Positions 22,717-34,900 of a DNA stretch of 64,000 nt are shown here, one piece after another. This DNA comes from Eunapius fragilis (Eukaryota > Porifera > Demospongiae > Spongillida > Spongillidae). The DNA is taken from assembly GCA_963681505.1 (NCBI GenBank), contig OY811971.1, positions 9,109,991-9,173,990 of the forward strand, given 5' to 3'. A program made the position numbers and the translations under genes. Position 1 is the first letter of the stretch; each line of letters starts with the position of its first letter. The notes below the pieces were generated by a model that worked only from the letters and a program-made list of their open reading frames with translations, did not search any database and was not told the DNA's origin.

Positions 22717-23110
22717 CGGGGTGGAAAGAGGGTCTTCAATGTATGAGCAGGGGTGTAACAAGTGAAATGATCTTACACACCCACTACTGTTTTTGGATAT
22801 CATCATAATTACGTAACAAATTGTTATATAAATAGGGGGGTAACGGCGGGGGGAACGGCGGGGGGAGTGCGGGTGTCGGAGCAGATTCTGTCCCCCCGCA
22901 GATTTTGTCCCCCCGGACATAATCTGCTAGCGTAAATTGTCCCCCACGCAGTGGCGGCGGAGCAATAAAAAAAGTGATACGGCGGACGGGGGGGGGGGGG
23001 GGGGTGGAAAGTAGGTCTTCAATGTATGAGCAGGGGTGTAACAAGTGAAATGATCTTACACACCCACTACTGTTTAGAAAAAGTGGTACGGCGGCGCGCA
23101 CTGTCCATAA
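22320..23110. repeat. G-run-rich tandem duplication of about 300 bp
   Basis: Two copies, about 22,479-22,792 and 22,793-23,075. Both start at GATATCATCATAATTACGTA and share CGGACATAATCTGCTAGCG, AAAAAAAGTGATACGGCGGA and CAATGTATGAGCAGGGGTG. They differ mainly in the length of poly-G runs (for example about 31 G at 22,520 against 6 G in copy 2). CATAATCCGCTAGCAGAT at 30,645 is a related outlier. Confidence 0.85.
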
Positions 23111-23400
23111 AAAGTGCTACGGCGTTCGCCGTACTTGCCGTAGCGTCAGCGCTGTATAGTTTAGGTTAGGGCAGTGGCAAATGGGCGCGTCCAAGGGCGC
23201 CCCGCGCCTTTCCGACCGCAATGTGATTTGTAACAAGCACCACAACTATGAAATTTAAGCACATGAAATACATTATCGAAGGATATAAATAAATAAAAAA
23301 GCACACCAAGTCTAGCATGATGATGATACAGCCGGGTCTATGGTGCAGGAAAGCTCCGATGCAGGCAAAATTGAGTCGTGGTTTATTAGAATGCTAGCAA
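23111..23400. other. No gene recognised
   Basis: Spacer between the G-rich duplication and the satellite block. Confidence 0.3.
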
Positions 23401-25330
23401 TTGAAACCAAGCTCAGTATTCAGCCCTACTGCTTTACATACCTCTAAACCTAAACGGCTTCGTCGGCACCCCGCCCTGTTCATGTTGAGGCGGTAATTGC
23501 AAAAATCACTTGCATTTGATGCTGGAGAAATTGCGCTGTGACTTTAGCTCTTATCAGTGCTTGTCCAACCTATATTCAATCCTATACTGCTCTACATCAG
23601 AGATCATATATACTAACTCTATATATGATCTCTGTCTACATACATAAACAGTACAGCTGTCGACCACCCCCGCCGTGTTTATGTTAAGGCACTACACTTG
23701 CAACAACAAAAAACAAAAGCCTAGTTTTATCAATTATCCAACCTATATACTGCCTAAACTATACGGTTGTGGTCGACCAGCCCCACCCTAGCTGTTTATT
23801 TTAAGCCAGCACTTACTTTAATGCAGGCGATGTGGCATTCGTTGTTAAGAGTGCTTATCCAACCTATTCGACCCCGTACTGCATGCCTAAATCTAAACGG
23901 TGCCCAGCCCTGTTTATGTTAAGGCAGTATCTGAAAAAAAAAACACTTACTTTAATGCAGGAGTAATTGCCCTGTGGCAAAATCAATAGTGCTTGCTATT
24001 CGATCATATACAGCTCTACTTACTGCCTAAACTTAAACGGTACAGCGGTCAACAATCCCCGCGCCCTGTTTATGCTAAGGTATTATACTTGCAACAACAA
24101 AAAAAAAAACAAAAGGAATTGTTTTATTTGGGAGAAATTGAGCTGTGCATGGCTTTTGTTGTAAGCAGTGCTTATCCATGATCCAACCTATATTACTGCC
24201 TATATATAACTAAAAAGGTTGCAGTCGAACAGCCCCACCCTTTAGCTGTTTATTTTAAAGCAGTACTGCAAATAATACTTTAATGCAGGTGATGTGGCTT
24301 TCGTTGTTAGGAGTGCTTATCCAACCAATTGGACCCTGTACTGCCTAAACCTAAGCGGTGCCCAGCCCTTTTTCCGTTAAGGCAGTATCTGGAAAAAAAA
24401 CACTTACTTTAATGCAGGAGTAATGGCCCTGTGGCTTAGTTCTTGTCCAATTAACCTATTCGATCCGATACTGCTCTACTTACTGCCTAAACTTAAACGG
24501 TACAGCGGTCGACAACCCCCGCGCCCTGTTTGTGTTAAGGCAATATACTTGCAACAACAAAAAACAAAGGCCTTGTTTTATTGTGAGAGAAATCGCACTA
24601 TGGCTTTTGTTGTAAGCAGTGCATGTCCATGATCCAACTTATTTATTACTAAAATGGTTGTGGTCGACCAGCCCCACCCTAGCTGTTTATATAAAGGCAG
24701 TACTGCAAATAATACTTACTTTAATGCAGGCAATGTGATTTCGTTGTTAGGAATGCTTATTCAACCTATTAGACCCTGTACTGCCTAAACCTAAACGGTG
24801 CCTCCGCCCTATTAATGTTAAGGCACTATACTTGTAACAACCAAAAACAAAGGCCTTGTTTTATTAGGTATAGAAATTGCGCTGTGGCTTTTGTTTTAAG
24901 CAGTGCTAATCTATGATCCAACCTATATTACTGCCTAAACTAAAACGGTTGCGGTCGACCAGCCCCACCCTAGCTGTTTACATTAAGGCAGTACTTGCAA
25001 ATAACACTTTAATGCAGGCGATGTGGCTTTCGTTGTTAGGAATGCTTATTCAACCTATTCGACCCTGTGCTGCCTAAACCTAAACGGTGCCCCGCCCTGT
25101 TTATGTTAAGGCAGTACCTGAAAAAAACCTTACTTTAATGCGTGAAAATTTGCCCTGTGACTACATAGTTCTTACACTGTACGAGTGCTTGTCCAATTAA
25201 CCTATTCGATCCTGTACTGCTTAAACTTAAGCAGTACAGCGGTCGACCACCCCCACCAAGTTTATGTACTTGGGGGAAATAAAAAAACAAATACCTTACT
25301 TAATGTGGTGCTGTGCATGGCTTTGTTTTA
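23400..25330 (+). repeat. Satellite block 1 with hairpin-forming units
   Basis: Units of about 165 bp share CTGCCTAAACTTAAACGG, then a GTCGACCA- or CGCCCTG-containing segment, then GTTTATGTTAAGGCAGTA, so each unit includes an imperfect hairpin of about 60 bp. Three sub-types alternate: with CAGCGGTCGAC, with CACCCTAGCTGTTTA and with CGGTGCCC. They give a higher-order period of about 460 bp (for example 24,027, 24,486). Confidence 0.85.
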
Positions 25331-26455
25331 ATGCTGTTTATTAATTGTCTGCTTGTGTATATAGAGTTTGAAATACAATACCCACTGCAAATACATGAAC
25401 ATGTAAAACTCTAGGAGTTGAAGTCACTGAGCTGGCTACCAGTTTATGACACAGAAATTAAAATGTTACTGATCCTGATGCATGAAAAGAAAATATGAAC
25501 AGCCAGTGGAGATAGAGAGGAAAAAAAATAGTTTATGTGATCTTTTCTGGAAGTGACTTGTTGAAGTAATGTTCTGCCGCTGCATCATATGGCAAATGGA
25601 AATACTAAGATATGACAAAGATCATTGCCTGCAGGTTCAATCATAGCAAAGCAAAAGCATTCTTTATATGCAAAAGTACCTCAGGAAGGTTGTTAAATGT
25701 GAATGACATTCACAATGGGCATCCACTTTCAATACTAACTATATCACAAATTGCATTCAAATAGTTAATGATTTCGATTTATAGGAAAATACATGTAATG
25801 CAAGTACTGACAAATGTATATTTGTTATCTTACAAGAGGCAGAGAAGCTTTAATTGGCCATGTGTCTGCAATTCGCACAACATCATGTTTTTAAAGCCTT
25901 TTCCCAACCTTTTCAATATAGCATTCCTTCCATCTTGATGTCTTGCATTTGCGCACATGTTTAAAATGAGTCTTACAAACAATCAGAAATTCATTAAATC
26001 ATGCTTACCAACAAACTGCATCGCATTTCTTACTTCCAAATCTTTAAGTATTCCTCTTATAGTGCGCAGAGGGATGGAAAACATTGGACAGAACGCGTTC
26101 ACCTTTTTGCTTTTTAACTTGTCGTTCATCTTCAATCCACATGTGAACTCGTTTTTATTAATAAGTATATAATTTTTTATCGTAATGAAGAGACCAATGA
26201 AATGACTTTTCTTGTATAAATTTTGAACCCTTCAGGTTACAGGCAAGGAAATTGGATTCAATTCTCAATTTCAACCATCATTTTTGCACAAGAAAAGGTA
26301 TTATTAAAGGTTTTCAATAGTATGGAGTAAATAATCGCATTTTACAATTGCAGTTCCCGTAAACAACATAGTTAAGCATTCACTTAGGTACCCACTGTGG
26401 TACCTATATATTGTAAGCGCATTCAAGGTTTGACCTCTTAAGTAAAAAGTTGGTG
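25331..26455. other. Non-satellite island
   Basis: Unique-looking AT-rich sequence between satellite blocks. A possible exon on the - strand is listed separately; nothing else was recognised. Confidence 0.4.
26009..26129 (-). CDS. Possible isolated exon, unknown protein
   Basis: On the - strand an ATG at 26,129 opens a 40-codon frame with coding-like composition (MNDKLKSKKVNAFCPMFSIP, then RTIRGILKDLEVRNAMQFV) that ends at a good donor, GGTAAGC. I found no partner exon and recognise no family. It may be a gene fragment carried between satellite blocks. Confidence 0.2.
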
Positions 26456-27900
26456 GAAAGATCGGTCCCAATTGTCCAACCTATTCGATCCTATACTGCA
26501 CTACATATATTGCCTAAATTTAAACGGTAACGGTCGCCCACCCCCGCTCTGTTTATATGAAGGCACTATTAATACTTGAACAGAAAAATTAAAATTGCAG
26601 TACTTATCAATGATCAAACCTATATTACTGCCTAAACTTAAACGGTAGCGGTCGATCATCCCCCGCCCTGTTTATGTATGGAAACATCATTTATACTTTA
26701 ATGCAGGCTGTGTCTTTTGTTGTTAGGAGTGCTTATCCAACCTAGTCGACCCTATACTGCGTATAAACCTAAACGGTACGGCCCGCCCTGTTTGTACATG
26801 TGTTTAGGCAGTAACTGCAAACAACACTTACTTAATACAGGGGAGACTTTCGTTCATATGTGTGCTTGTCCAAACTATTCGATCCTATACTGCTCTGCAT
26901 ACTGCCTAAACTTAAACGTTAGCGGTTGACCACCCCGCCCTGTTTATGTTAAGCAGTACTTGGAAATAACACCGCTTACTTTAATGCAGGCGATGTGGTT
27001 TTTGTTGTCATGCATGCAGTTAGGAGTGCTTATCCAATTAACCTATTAGACCCTATATATACTGCCTAAACATAAACGGTACCCCCGCCCTGTTTGTGTT
27101 ACCAAAGGCATGCAATAAACACTTATCCTTTTAAAAATACATATGCAGGAGAAATTGCACTGTGGCCTTAGTTCTTAGGAGTGCTTGTCCAACCTATTTG
27201 ATCCTATTCTGCTCTACATACTTTCTAAACTTAAATCGCCTTATTAATGTTCATGCACTATATTTCAAAATATATTAATGCGGGAGAAATCAGATCCTAC
27301 CTAAGGTACTGCCTTAACACAAACAGGGTGCATGGGTTTAGGTTACAGGGTCGAATAGAGTCCTAACAACAAGTCTCATCGCCTGCATTTAAGTTCCAAG
27401 TACTGCCTTAACATAAATATAGGGCGGGGTGGTCGACTGCTATAGTTTAAGTTCAGGCAGTAATCTAGCATGCAAAAAAAACGTATACTTTACTGAATAT
27501 ATTATATATGCAGGAGAAATTGCGATGTGGCTTTATAGTTATTAGCAGTGCTTGTCCAACGTATTCAATCCTATAAATACTATACTCACTAAACTTAAAC
27601 GGTACAGCGGATCCTTGTTAATGTTAATACTCTATATACTTGCAAAAAATAAAATAAAAAAGCAAAGGCCTTATTTTAATGCAGGAGAAATCAGGCGTGG
27701 CTTTTGTTGTAAGCAGTGCTTATCCATGATCCAATTAACCTACATTACTGCCTAAACTTAAACGGTAGCGGTCGACCACCCCCGCCCTATTTATGTTAAG
27801 GCAGTACTTGGAAATAACACTTATACTTTAATACAGGTTGTTGTTAGGAGTGCTCATCCAACCTAGTCGACCCTATATTGCATATATAGACCACAACGGT

Positions 27901-27932
<32 letters not shown>

Positions 27933-30410
27933 TATGTTAAGGCAGTACCTGATAAAAAGGGAAATTGCTATGTGGCTATATCTATAGTTCTTATAAGTGC
28001 TTGTATATGTCCAATTAACCTATTCGAACTGCTCTATTTACTGCCTAAACTTAAACGGTGCGGCGGTCGACAACCCCCGTGCCTTGTTTATATACTTGCC
28101 AACAACAACAACAACAACAACAACAAAAAAAAAAAACAAAAGCAATTGTGGAAAAATTGCGCTGTGGCTTTTGTTTTAAGCAGTGCTTATCCATGATCCA
28201 ACCTATATTACTGCCTATATATAACTAAAACAGTTGTGGTCGACCAGCCCCACCCTTTAGCTGTTTATATTACGGCAGCACTGCTAATAATGCTTACTTT
28301 AATGCAGGCTATGGTGGAATACTTTAATGCAGGAGTAATTACCCTGTGGCTATATCGATAGTGTTTGTCCAATTAACCTATTCGATCCTATATATACTGC
28401 TCTACTTACATGCCTAAACTTAAACAGTATACAGCGGTCGACAACTCCCGCGCCCTGTTTATGTTATAAGGCACTATATACTTGCAACAACAAAAAACAA
28501 AGGCCTGTTTTATTAGGGAGAAATTGCGCTGTGGCTTATGTTTTAAGCAGTGCTTATTGATCCAACCTATTTTACTGCATAAACTAAAATGGTTGCGGTC
28601 GACCAGCCCCACCCTAGCTGTTTTTTTTTAGGGCAGTACTGCAAATAAATCGTTTATGCAGATGATGTGGTTTTCGTTGTTAGGAGTGCTTATTCAACCC
28701 ATTAAACCCTGTACTGCCTAAACCTAAACGGTGCCTCCGCCCTGTTTATGTTAAGGCACTATACTTGCAACAACCAAAAACAAAGGCCTTGTTTTATTAG
28801 GGAGAAATTGCGCTTTGCCTTTTGTTTTAAGCAGTGCTATATTACTGCCTAAACTAAAACGGTTGCGATCAACCAGCCGCAGCCTAGCTGTTTATAATTA
28901 AGGCAATACTTGCAAATAACACTTTAATGCAGGCGATGTGGCTTTTGTTGTTAGGAGTGCTTAATGTCCAACCTATTCGACCCTGTACTACTCTACATAC
29001 TTAAACGGTACAGCAGTCGACCACCCTCGCCGTGTTTATGTTAAGGCACTATACTTGCAACGACAAAAATCGAAGGCCTTGTTTTATTTTGGACTAATTG
29101 CACTGTGGCTTTTTTGTGGTTTTATAGGTTGAATAAGTACTCCTAGCAACGAAAGCCGCATTAAAGTAAGTATTATTTGCAGTACTGCCTTAATATAAAC
29201 AAGTAGGGTGGGGCTGGTCAACCGCAACCGTTTTAGTTTAGGCAGTAATATAGGTTGGATCATAGATAAGCACTGCTTAAAACAAAAGCCATGCACAGCG
29301 CAATTTCTCTATAACAGCTAGGGTGGGGCTGGTCGACCGTAACCGTTTTAGTTTATATATAGGTTGGATCATGGATAAGCACTGCTTAACAACAAAAGCC
29401 AAAACAAGGCCTTTTTTGTTGCAAGTATAGTGCCTTAACATAAACAGGGCGCAGGGGTTTCCAACCGCTGTACCGTTTAAGTTTAGGCAGTAAGTAGAGC
29501 AGTATAGGATTGAATAGGTTAACTAATTGGACAAGCACTCATAAGATATAGCCACAGGGCAATTACTCCTGCATTAAAGGAAGTGTTTTTTGTTTTTGTT
29601 TCAGATACTGCATGCCTTAACACAAACAGGGCGGGGGCACCGTTTAGGTTTAGGCAGTCCAGGGTCGAATAGGTTGAATGAGCACACCTAACAACGAAAG
29701 CCACATCGCCTAGCTGTATTGAAGTAAGCATTGCTGCCTTAATCTAAACAGCTAGGCTGGTCGACCGCAACCGTTTTAGTTTATATATAGGTTGGATCAT
29801 GGATAAGCACTGCTTAACAACAAAAGCCATGCACAGCGCAATTTCTCACACAATAAAACAAGGCCTTTGTTTTTTGTTGTTGCAAGTATAATGCCTTAAC
29901 AAAAACAGGGCGCAGGGGTTTTCGACCGCTGTACCGTTTAAGTTTAGTCAGTAAGTAGAGCAGTATAGGATCGAATAGCATTTGGACAAGCACTCATAAG
30001 AACAATAGATATAGCCACAGGGCAATTAATCCTGCATTAAAGTAAGTTTTTTTTTTTCAGATACTGCCTTAACATAAACAGGGTGGGGGCATTGTTAGGT
30101 TTAGGCAGTACAGGGTCGAATAGGTTGAATAAGCACTCCTAACAACAAAAGCCACATCGCCTGCATTAAAGTATTATTTGCAGTACTGCCTTAATATAAT
30201 CAGCTAGTGGTCGACCGCAACCGTATTAGTTTATATATAAAGGCAGTAATATACGTTGGATCACTGCTTATAATAAAAGCCACAGCGCAAATTTGCCACC
30301 AATAAAACAAGGCCTTTGTGTTTTGTTGTTGCAAGTATAGTGCCTTAACATAAACAGGGCGGGGGGTTTTCGGCTGCTGTACTGTTTAAGTTTAGGCAGT
30401 AAGGAGAGCA
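26456..30410. repeat. Satellite block 2 with orientation switches
   Basis: The same units as block 1. They run in the + direction at 26,456-27,290, in the - direction at about 27,300-27,460 (GCCTTAACATAAATATAGGGC), + again to about 29,110, then - from about 29,120 to 30,410. A 27-base C run sits at 27,902-27,928. Sub-type order is kept in the inverted part. Confidence 0.85.
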
Positions 30411-30689
30411 CCCAGACTTGGTTGATCTCTTTGTGATATAAGTGATAGCTAACCACGGTAGTGTTAATTAAACAAGAATCTGAAACGGCGAATACGAGAT
30501 ATATTATCCTACATATACAAGTATATGGTTAATGAATACGTTAATTGTGGCTAATCATTAATTATTCATAGGCGGCCGTACGGCCGTGCCTTAACTTAAA
30601 CGCTGCGCCTTAACCTAAACTATACAAGCGCCGCCTATGCCACGGACATAATCCGCTAGCAGATATCCCCCCCCCCAACCAATGCTTGT
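30411..30689. other. Satellite border, no gene
   Basis: AT-rich, with a GGCGGCCGTACGGCCGTGCC palindrome at about 30,570 and two stray CCTTAAC-type satellite motifs. Confidence 0.4.
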
Positions 30690-30691
30690 GC

Positions 30692-30890
30692 CAAGTTTAT
30701 GGCGACCGCAGCCCCTCTGCATCCCATACCTATACAACCTAGTACAGAAACTCAGCAACTGTTCTTGCAGTCTTGTCAGCTTAGGCTCAGCCTCAGGCCA
30801 CTTAGAAAAGTAATCAACTAAGGTGATGATGTAACAATTGACTCGTTCAGTTTTTGGAAGAGGACCAATCAGGTTTATTCCAACCTAAAT
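30692..30890 (-). mobile_element. Fossil integrase fragment, Ty3/gypsy-like LTR element
   Basis: On the - strand the sequence encodes a short piece of a retroelement integrase core, recognisable by LIGPLPKTERVN and ITLVDYFSKWPEAEP. Only about 65 codons are present, and no LTRs, reverse transcriptase or gag were found nearby. It is a broken remnant of unknown but probably considerable age. Confidence 0.75.
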
Positions 30891-31907
30891 TGATACATGC
30901 ATGCATTAACTTAAGGTAGTCTTGATTGCAACAACTTGGTGTCAAACAGAGCAGGAATTAATTATTGACATGCACATTTGCCAGGGCTTGGCAGCACAGA
31001 AAGTATTTTTCGACGGAATACTTACATGTACTCAAAATTAAAATATTAATCTCCAGCTCGCCATCCTTTTTCAACCACGGTTAGCGTCCTTAAGTTTGTG
31101 CTTTTTTGAAGAATACTGCCATGAAGAAGAGTAAATAAGAGCAGCTTATTTCATTTACTGATTGTACAAAGGTCACTCCTTTTTCAACTTTGATGATATA
31201 AATTATATCAAGAACATCCAGGTTACACGCTGATTTTATCAAATTTTAGCAGTGGTATCAGTTTCTTTTTATGACATTGACACAGCATATTGTAAATTAA
31301 TGACAGACAACTATAAAATTATATTTACAGAAAGCTGGATGGTTGAACATTACATTAGTTATTTTTGTTGAAAATCAGGTGTGCAGTTTATTGATTACCA
31401 GCAAATGAAGCTATGTCATGCACTAAAAGACGTTCATTAATTTAATATATTTCAGTGATTTGGTAGCCACTCTAACTTCAGTAAGCACAATCTGTACCAC
31501 CCTTGGCATTGCAGCTGTCCACTTGCAGTACTGGAAATAAGCAATTCCATGGTACTTCTTTGCCATTCAAATTTACTGATTCCAACTCGACACCTTCGAT
31601 ATTCTTATAAGAATTTGACAGATGGCTGAGATAAATTCAATTTTGTCATGAGACCAATTCTACTTTTGATCAATAATTCTAGCTACAAAGGTGATGCCAT
31701 AGTTTTTATACTTCAACACCCTCCTTGTAGTATGTAAGGACCATGCTCCTTAAATAAGGATGATTGGAGATTAAACGTTAAGGCACGAGATAAGGGCATT
31801 GCATGTGTAAGTTGATAAATTTATAATGTAAAGCCAATGATGGCAATTCAGCACTTGTATGTAATTACATCGCTATTTAAATAACGTCCACAAATAAGGA
31901 ATGTCTT
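30891..31907. other. 3' flank of UFL1, no gene recognised
   Basis: AT-rich spacer without recognisable coding sequence or repeats. Confidence 0.35.
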
Positions 31908-31912
31908 TTATT
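31907..31912 (-). promoter_or_regulatory. AATAAA poly(A) signal overlapping UFL1 stop
   Basis: On the - strand the last codons read GAG AAT GAA TAA AAG: AATAAA begins inside the final Glu codon and includes the stop. If used, the 3' UTR is extremely short. Confidence 0.5.
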
Positions 31913-34900
31913 CATTCTCTTTGTGTTGCTTAATAGCTAAATCCTTCAATTTATCTAAATCAGTAATCAGTTCATCCATAATTAGGGTTGGATCAGATTC
32001 TGGATCATCAATGACAGTCGATTCTAAGGTCTGTGCCTGTTCTCCCTCAGTGCCATGGGTTCCCTCAGTGAGTTCATCATCCTGATTGTTTCCTTTAGTC
32101 ATCTTCATGTGGAGCATTACCTTTCTCTGAAAATCAGTCAGTTTAATATACTCAATGTCACTCATGTGTTGGGCCAAAAACGATACAATTGCTGGGACCA
32201 GCCGACCTGGAGCATGGATGGTGCAGCCAGTGTACCGCTGGAAAAGGAGCACAGCAGCAAGGTGGAGAGCCATAGCCGGTTCAGTCTCTTCCTTCAATGC
32301 TACTATGAGAGACTGCTGATGAGAAAATACCAGCTGCCTGGGGTGATTTATTTTGGAGGTGAATAATTAAGCACTAACAGCATCCACATACAATGATTAT
32401 CTTACTGTAACATGGCCATTGAGAAGAAATAGCTGTGCGAAATGCATGTACATATTTATACTACTCCTGCCAATAAATAGGCAAACCGCATCCCATCGAG
32501 CAGATGCATAAATTATTGGCACGAATCAAGTGAGAAAATGTGCACACAGTTTGCACAGCTACAGTACACTGTATACATGTATATTTGCAGTGATTAATCA
32601 CTCCTCCACGCATACATGTATACCTTGAAGCGGATTCTCCTGCAATGGGAATATGAATGTTCCCAAGGAGAGTGATTCAAAGTACCGAAATGGATACACA
32701 AATAGGAAGTCAATAGCTCAAAGTGTTCGCAAGTTACATGTACATCCATTTAAAAGTGAGCCATATTTATGACTTTATATATGGATCGAGGACGTAAAGA
32801 GCCTAGCACATATTATAAAATTTTGCATGAAGCAGCATCGAATTGACAAATGCAATTATAATTATAAATTCAGGCCACTGTAACTCCATAATGGACAACC
32901 TAATTTCCAGTGCGTAAAAAGGAATTTGTATAGGACATATAGTATGTGTCTTATAAATATAAAGTTCATGAGGTAATTTTAACAATATGCACTAGGTTCA
33001 TTTACACTGCCTCAATAATTACACATATTGCGAAGTGCAATAGTACTCTCCCATATATACATTTGGGACAGTTGAAGCGAAAAAGTCATATCACAATATA
33101 ATTTTTAGAAATGCCCTCACTTTGAATGGCTATAAATTACAAAAGACTTACTATTTGCATCACACCATTTTCTTTACAGCACATTTTATTTCCGTCCCTT
33201 AGGTCCTCTCTGTGCGGTATATTACACTTGGGGGTAGAAAACTTAAACATTCTTCTGCAGGAGAGTTCCAATCACTTCACACATGGAAAAGTCCTGTCGC
33301 TATTGTCCTGATAATTTTGTCTATCCATTGCTATGATACATGCTTATTTTCACACTTCATTCTTGCCAATAATTTAGACGAACTGAATCCAATCAAATAG
33401 ATAGGGGGTGAGTGTGTAAATTATTGTCACGAATCGATCAGGAAAATGTGCACATGCTGCAGGAAGCTATATCTTTGCAACAGGTAGAGTCAAAATTAAC
33501 AAACAGGACAAATCAATAGAGACAGGACTCTACTATGTACATACTAACAATTTAGACTATCCTGGAGAAGGATAACTAAGATTAGAACACCTAGAGGAAA
33601 CACATCTACCATACAGAGATAACCTTCATGAAAGGGACATAAAATAAATTATGCTATTAAAAAAATTGTGGTAGGGTGTGCTGCAAATAGTAAGTCGGTA
33701 GCTTTACTCATACAGAGATTTCTATAACAGTTTATTATATACATGCATATAGGGTACAGTAGCGCATATTCCAGAAAGGAACTTCAATGTTGACGTGTGC
33801 AATTAAAAATGTACGCATAATTACAAATTCAATCCACTGTAGCTCCATCATGGACAGACTAATTTCTTGTGCGTAAGAAAGGAGTTGTAGAGGACATACA
33901 TGTAGGTGTCTCTTAGAAAAATGAAATAATTTGAAACCTTGAAAAAATATGCGTTAGGTCTCTTTTCACTGCCACGATCCCATATAGCAATACGACATTT
34001 TCCGGTAAACTGTCCCGAGTACATGTACATGTATATATAAAGGGCAAGCAATTCTCTCATGCACTGCCCGTAGTTTTAATAACTGTTGAATTATATATTG
34101 GATCATATGTACATACACATGTACACGTACTGCAGTCAATGCATACCTCTCTTTTTTCTTATCTGACTTTTTTAGCATCACTCCACAGAACTCTTCCTCA
34201 CATATAGCCTCAAAGTGTTTCATAAACTCATCCACATCCTAAAGATGCATGAAATGGGAGTGTAAAGACAACGCCACTACAAAGTTCAGAGGTGGAAATC
34301 AAACCTAAGATTTTCAGCTCACAGATTTTGATTCCATTATCAATTAACATATCAAACACTCTTAACAAGCAGAGGGTCAGATGATCTGAATTGGAGTATA
34401 CACTGTACACTTACAAGAATAAAAATTTATCACCGGACTTTACACAGAGGCTTAGGACAAGGACATTGTGCATACACATGTAATTGTTTTTTTTTTTACA
34501 CAAATACCCAATATCCTAAGCTATCTTATTACATTAACAAATGTCGATAAAGTGCTTCATGTTTTGCCACATTCAGGTTTGGTAACCCCTAGCAACCTCC
34601 ATTTAATGCCATGTTGAACATTTAATAATTGTTATACATGTATAACATTCAATTTTCTGCGGAATATACGAGGAAGTTTAGTTTTTGAGAGGTACATACA
34701 GCAGCACAAAAGTGATAGTAAGCAGCAGGACAATTGCTTGAAAGTACATGCTAGGGAAAAGGGTAGTTTAAAAGGCATTGCCTGGAATAAAAGATTTGGT
34801 AACTTAGGCAGAAGCGGAAGACCTGAATACGCTTTACAATGTTATCAACAAGATACATGTACATGAACATTATGACAATGATGATACCCTCCCTATACAG

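Noticed and set aside
23400-30410. Possible CRISPR-like or telomere-like array
   Set aside because: Repeats are about 165 bp, imperfect, without unique spacers of constant size, and CCTAAAC motifs are not tandem hexamers; it is a eukaryotic satellite.
30692-30890. A larger LTR element around the integrase piece
   Set aside because: No LTRs or other element parts were visible; only a short fossil fragment is claimed.
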